Assembly (NCBI GenBank): GCA_903932145.1
Contig: CAIZFE010000038.1
Span: 62,001 to 126,000, forward strand
Direction: 5' to 3'
From: an uncultured Rhodopila sp.
GTDB lineage: Bacteria > Pseudomonadota > Alphaproteobacteria > Acetobacterales > Acetobacteraceae
Length of the DNA stretch: 64,000 bases
A program made the position numbers and the translations under genes. Of this stretch, positions 63,970 through 64,000 are shown in pieces. The notes under the pieces were generated by a model that worked only from the letters and a program-made list of their open reading frames with translations, was not told where the DNA came from and ran no database searches. The first letter of the stretch is position 1. Each line of letters opens with the position of its first letter.

Positions 63970-64000
63970 CGCAACACCTGTATGCACCACATTAAATGAT

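Overview
The window is GC-rich bacterial DNA with tightly packed genes. Several markers point to an alphaproteobacterium, most likely Rhodospirillales/Acetobacteraceae: a leuS-lptE-holA block, an EipB-family envelope protein, a MNT/HEPN pair, VapB/VapC and the tRNA-Thr(GGT) sequence. The species assignment is inference from gene content, not from a marker gene. There is no rRNA, CRISPR array, integrase or intact insertion sequence.

Layout. 0-2.6 kb: a flavin-dependent oxidoreductase (cut by the window edge) followed by a MmgE/PrpD protein. 2.8-9.8 kb: an OmpR/EnvZ-type two-component system, a divergent His/Met-rich periplasmic protein, and an RND efflux pump with its lipoprotein adaptor. 9.8-10.6 kb: a mostly gene-free stretch with a 138-bp palindromic element and a 55-residue acidic protein. 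10.7-20.4 kb: small-molecule metabolism (CaiB CoA-transferase, SsuBC-like ABC proteins, HpcH/HpaI aldolase, cupin, PPOX flavoprotein, two tandem D-2-hydroxyacid dehydrogenases) around tRNA-Thr. Three decayed toxin-antitoxin units lie between 14.2 and 21.9 kb: a frameshifted HEPN gene next to an intact nucleotidyltransferase, a frameshifted antitoxin remnant, and a vapC with an early amber codon. 23.1-31.8 kb: a complete potassium-uptake operon (a 27-aa membrane peptide, kdpF, A, B, C, D, E and an EIIA-Ntr-like gene). 31.9-35.6 kb: a three-subunit molybdenum hydroxylase like the periplasmic aldehyde oxidoreductase PaoABC.

35.8-45.5 kb: aspS, eipB, an orphan TRAP binding protein, a Tat-exported amine oxidase, a voltage-gated channel paired with a UPF0114 membrane protein, and an MFS exporter. 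45.6-49.8 kb: leuS-lptE-holA on the minus strand. 49.8-52.0 kb: DUF29, BNR-repeat and cysteine-rich secreted proteins. 52.2-58.2 kb: a visibly more AT-rich cluster for glycan or surface-polymer work (a three-domain glycosyltransferase/glycosyltransferase/methyltransferase fusion, a second methyltransferase, an SGNH hydrolase and a WcbI-TPR fusion). It ends beside tRNA-Glu(CTC) and looks like an acquired island. 58.7-63.5 kb: the glycolate oxidase operon glcD-glcE-(small membrane protein)-glcF-(TPR protein).

The glycolate oxidase and the hydroxyacid dehydrogenases/aldolase would both handle C2-C3 hydroxy- and keto-acids. The strongest candidates for new biology are the 52-58 kb fusion-protein cluster, the channel with an atypical pore loop, the palindromic element near 10.1 kb and the small proteins embedded in the kdp and glc operons.
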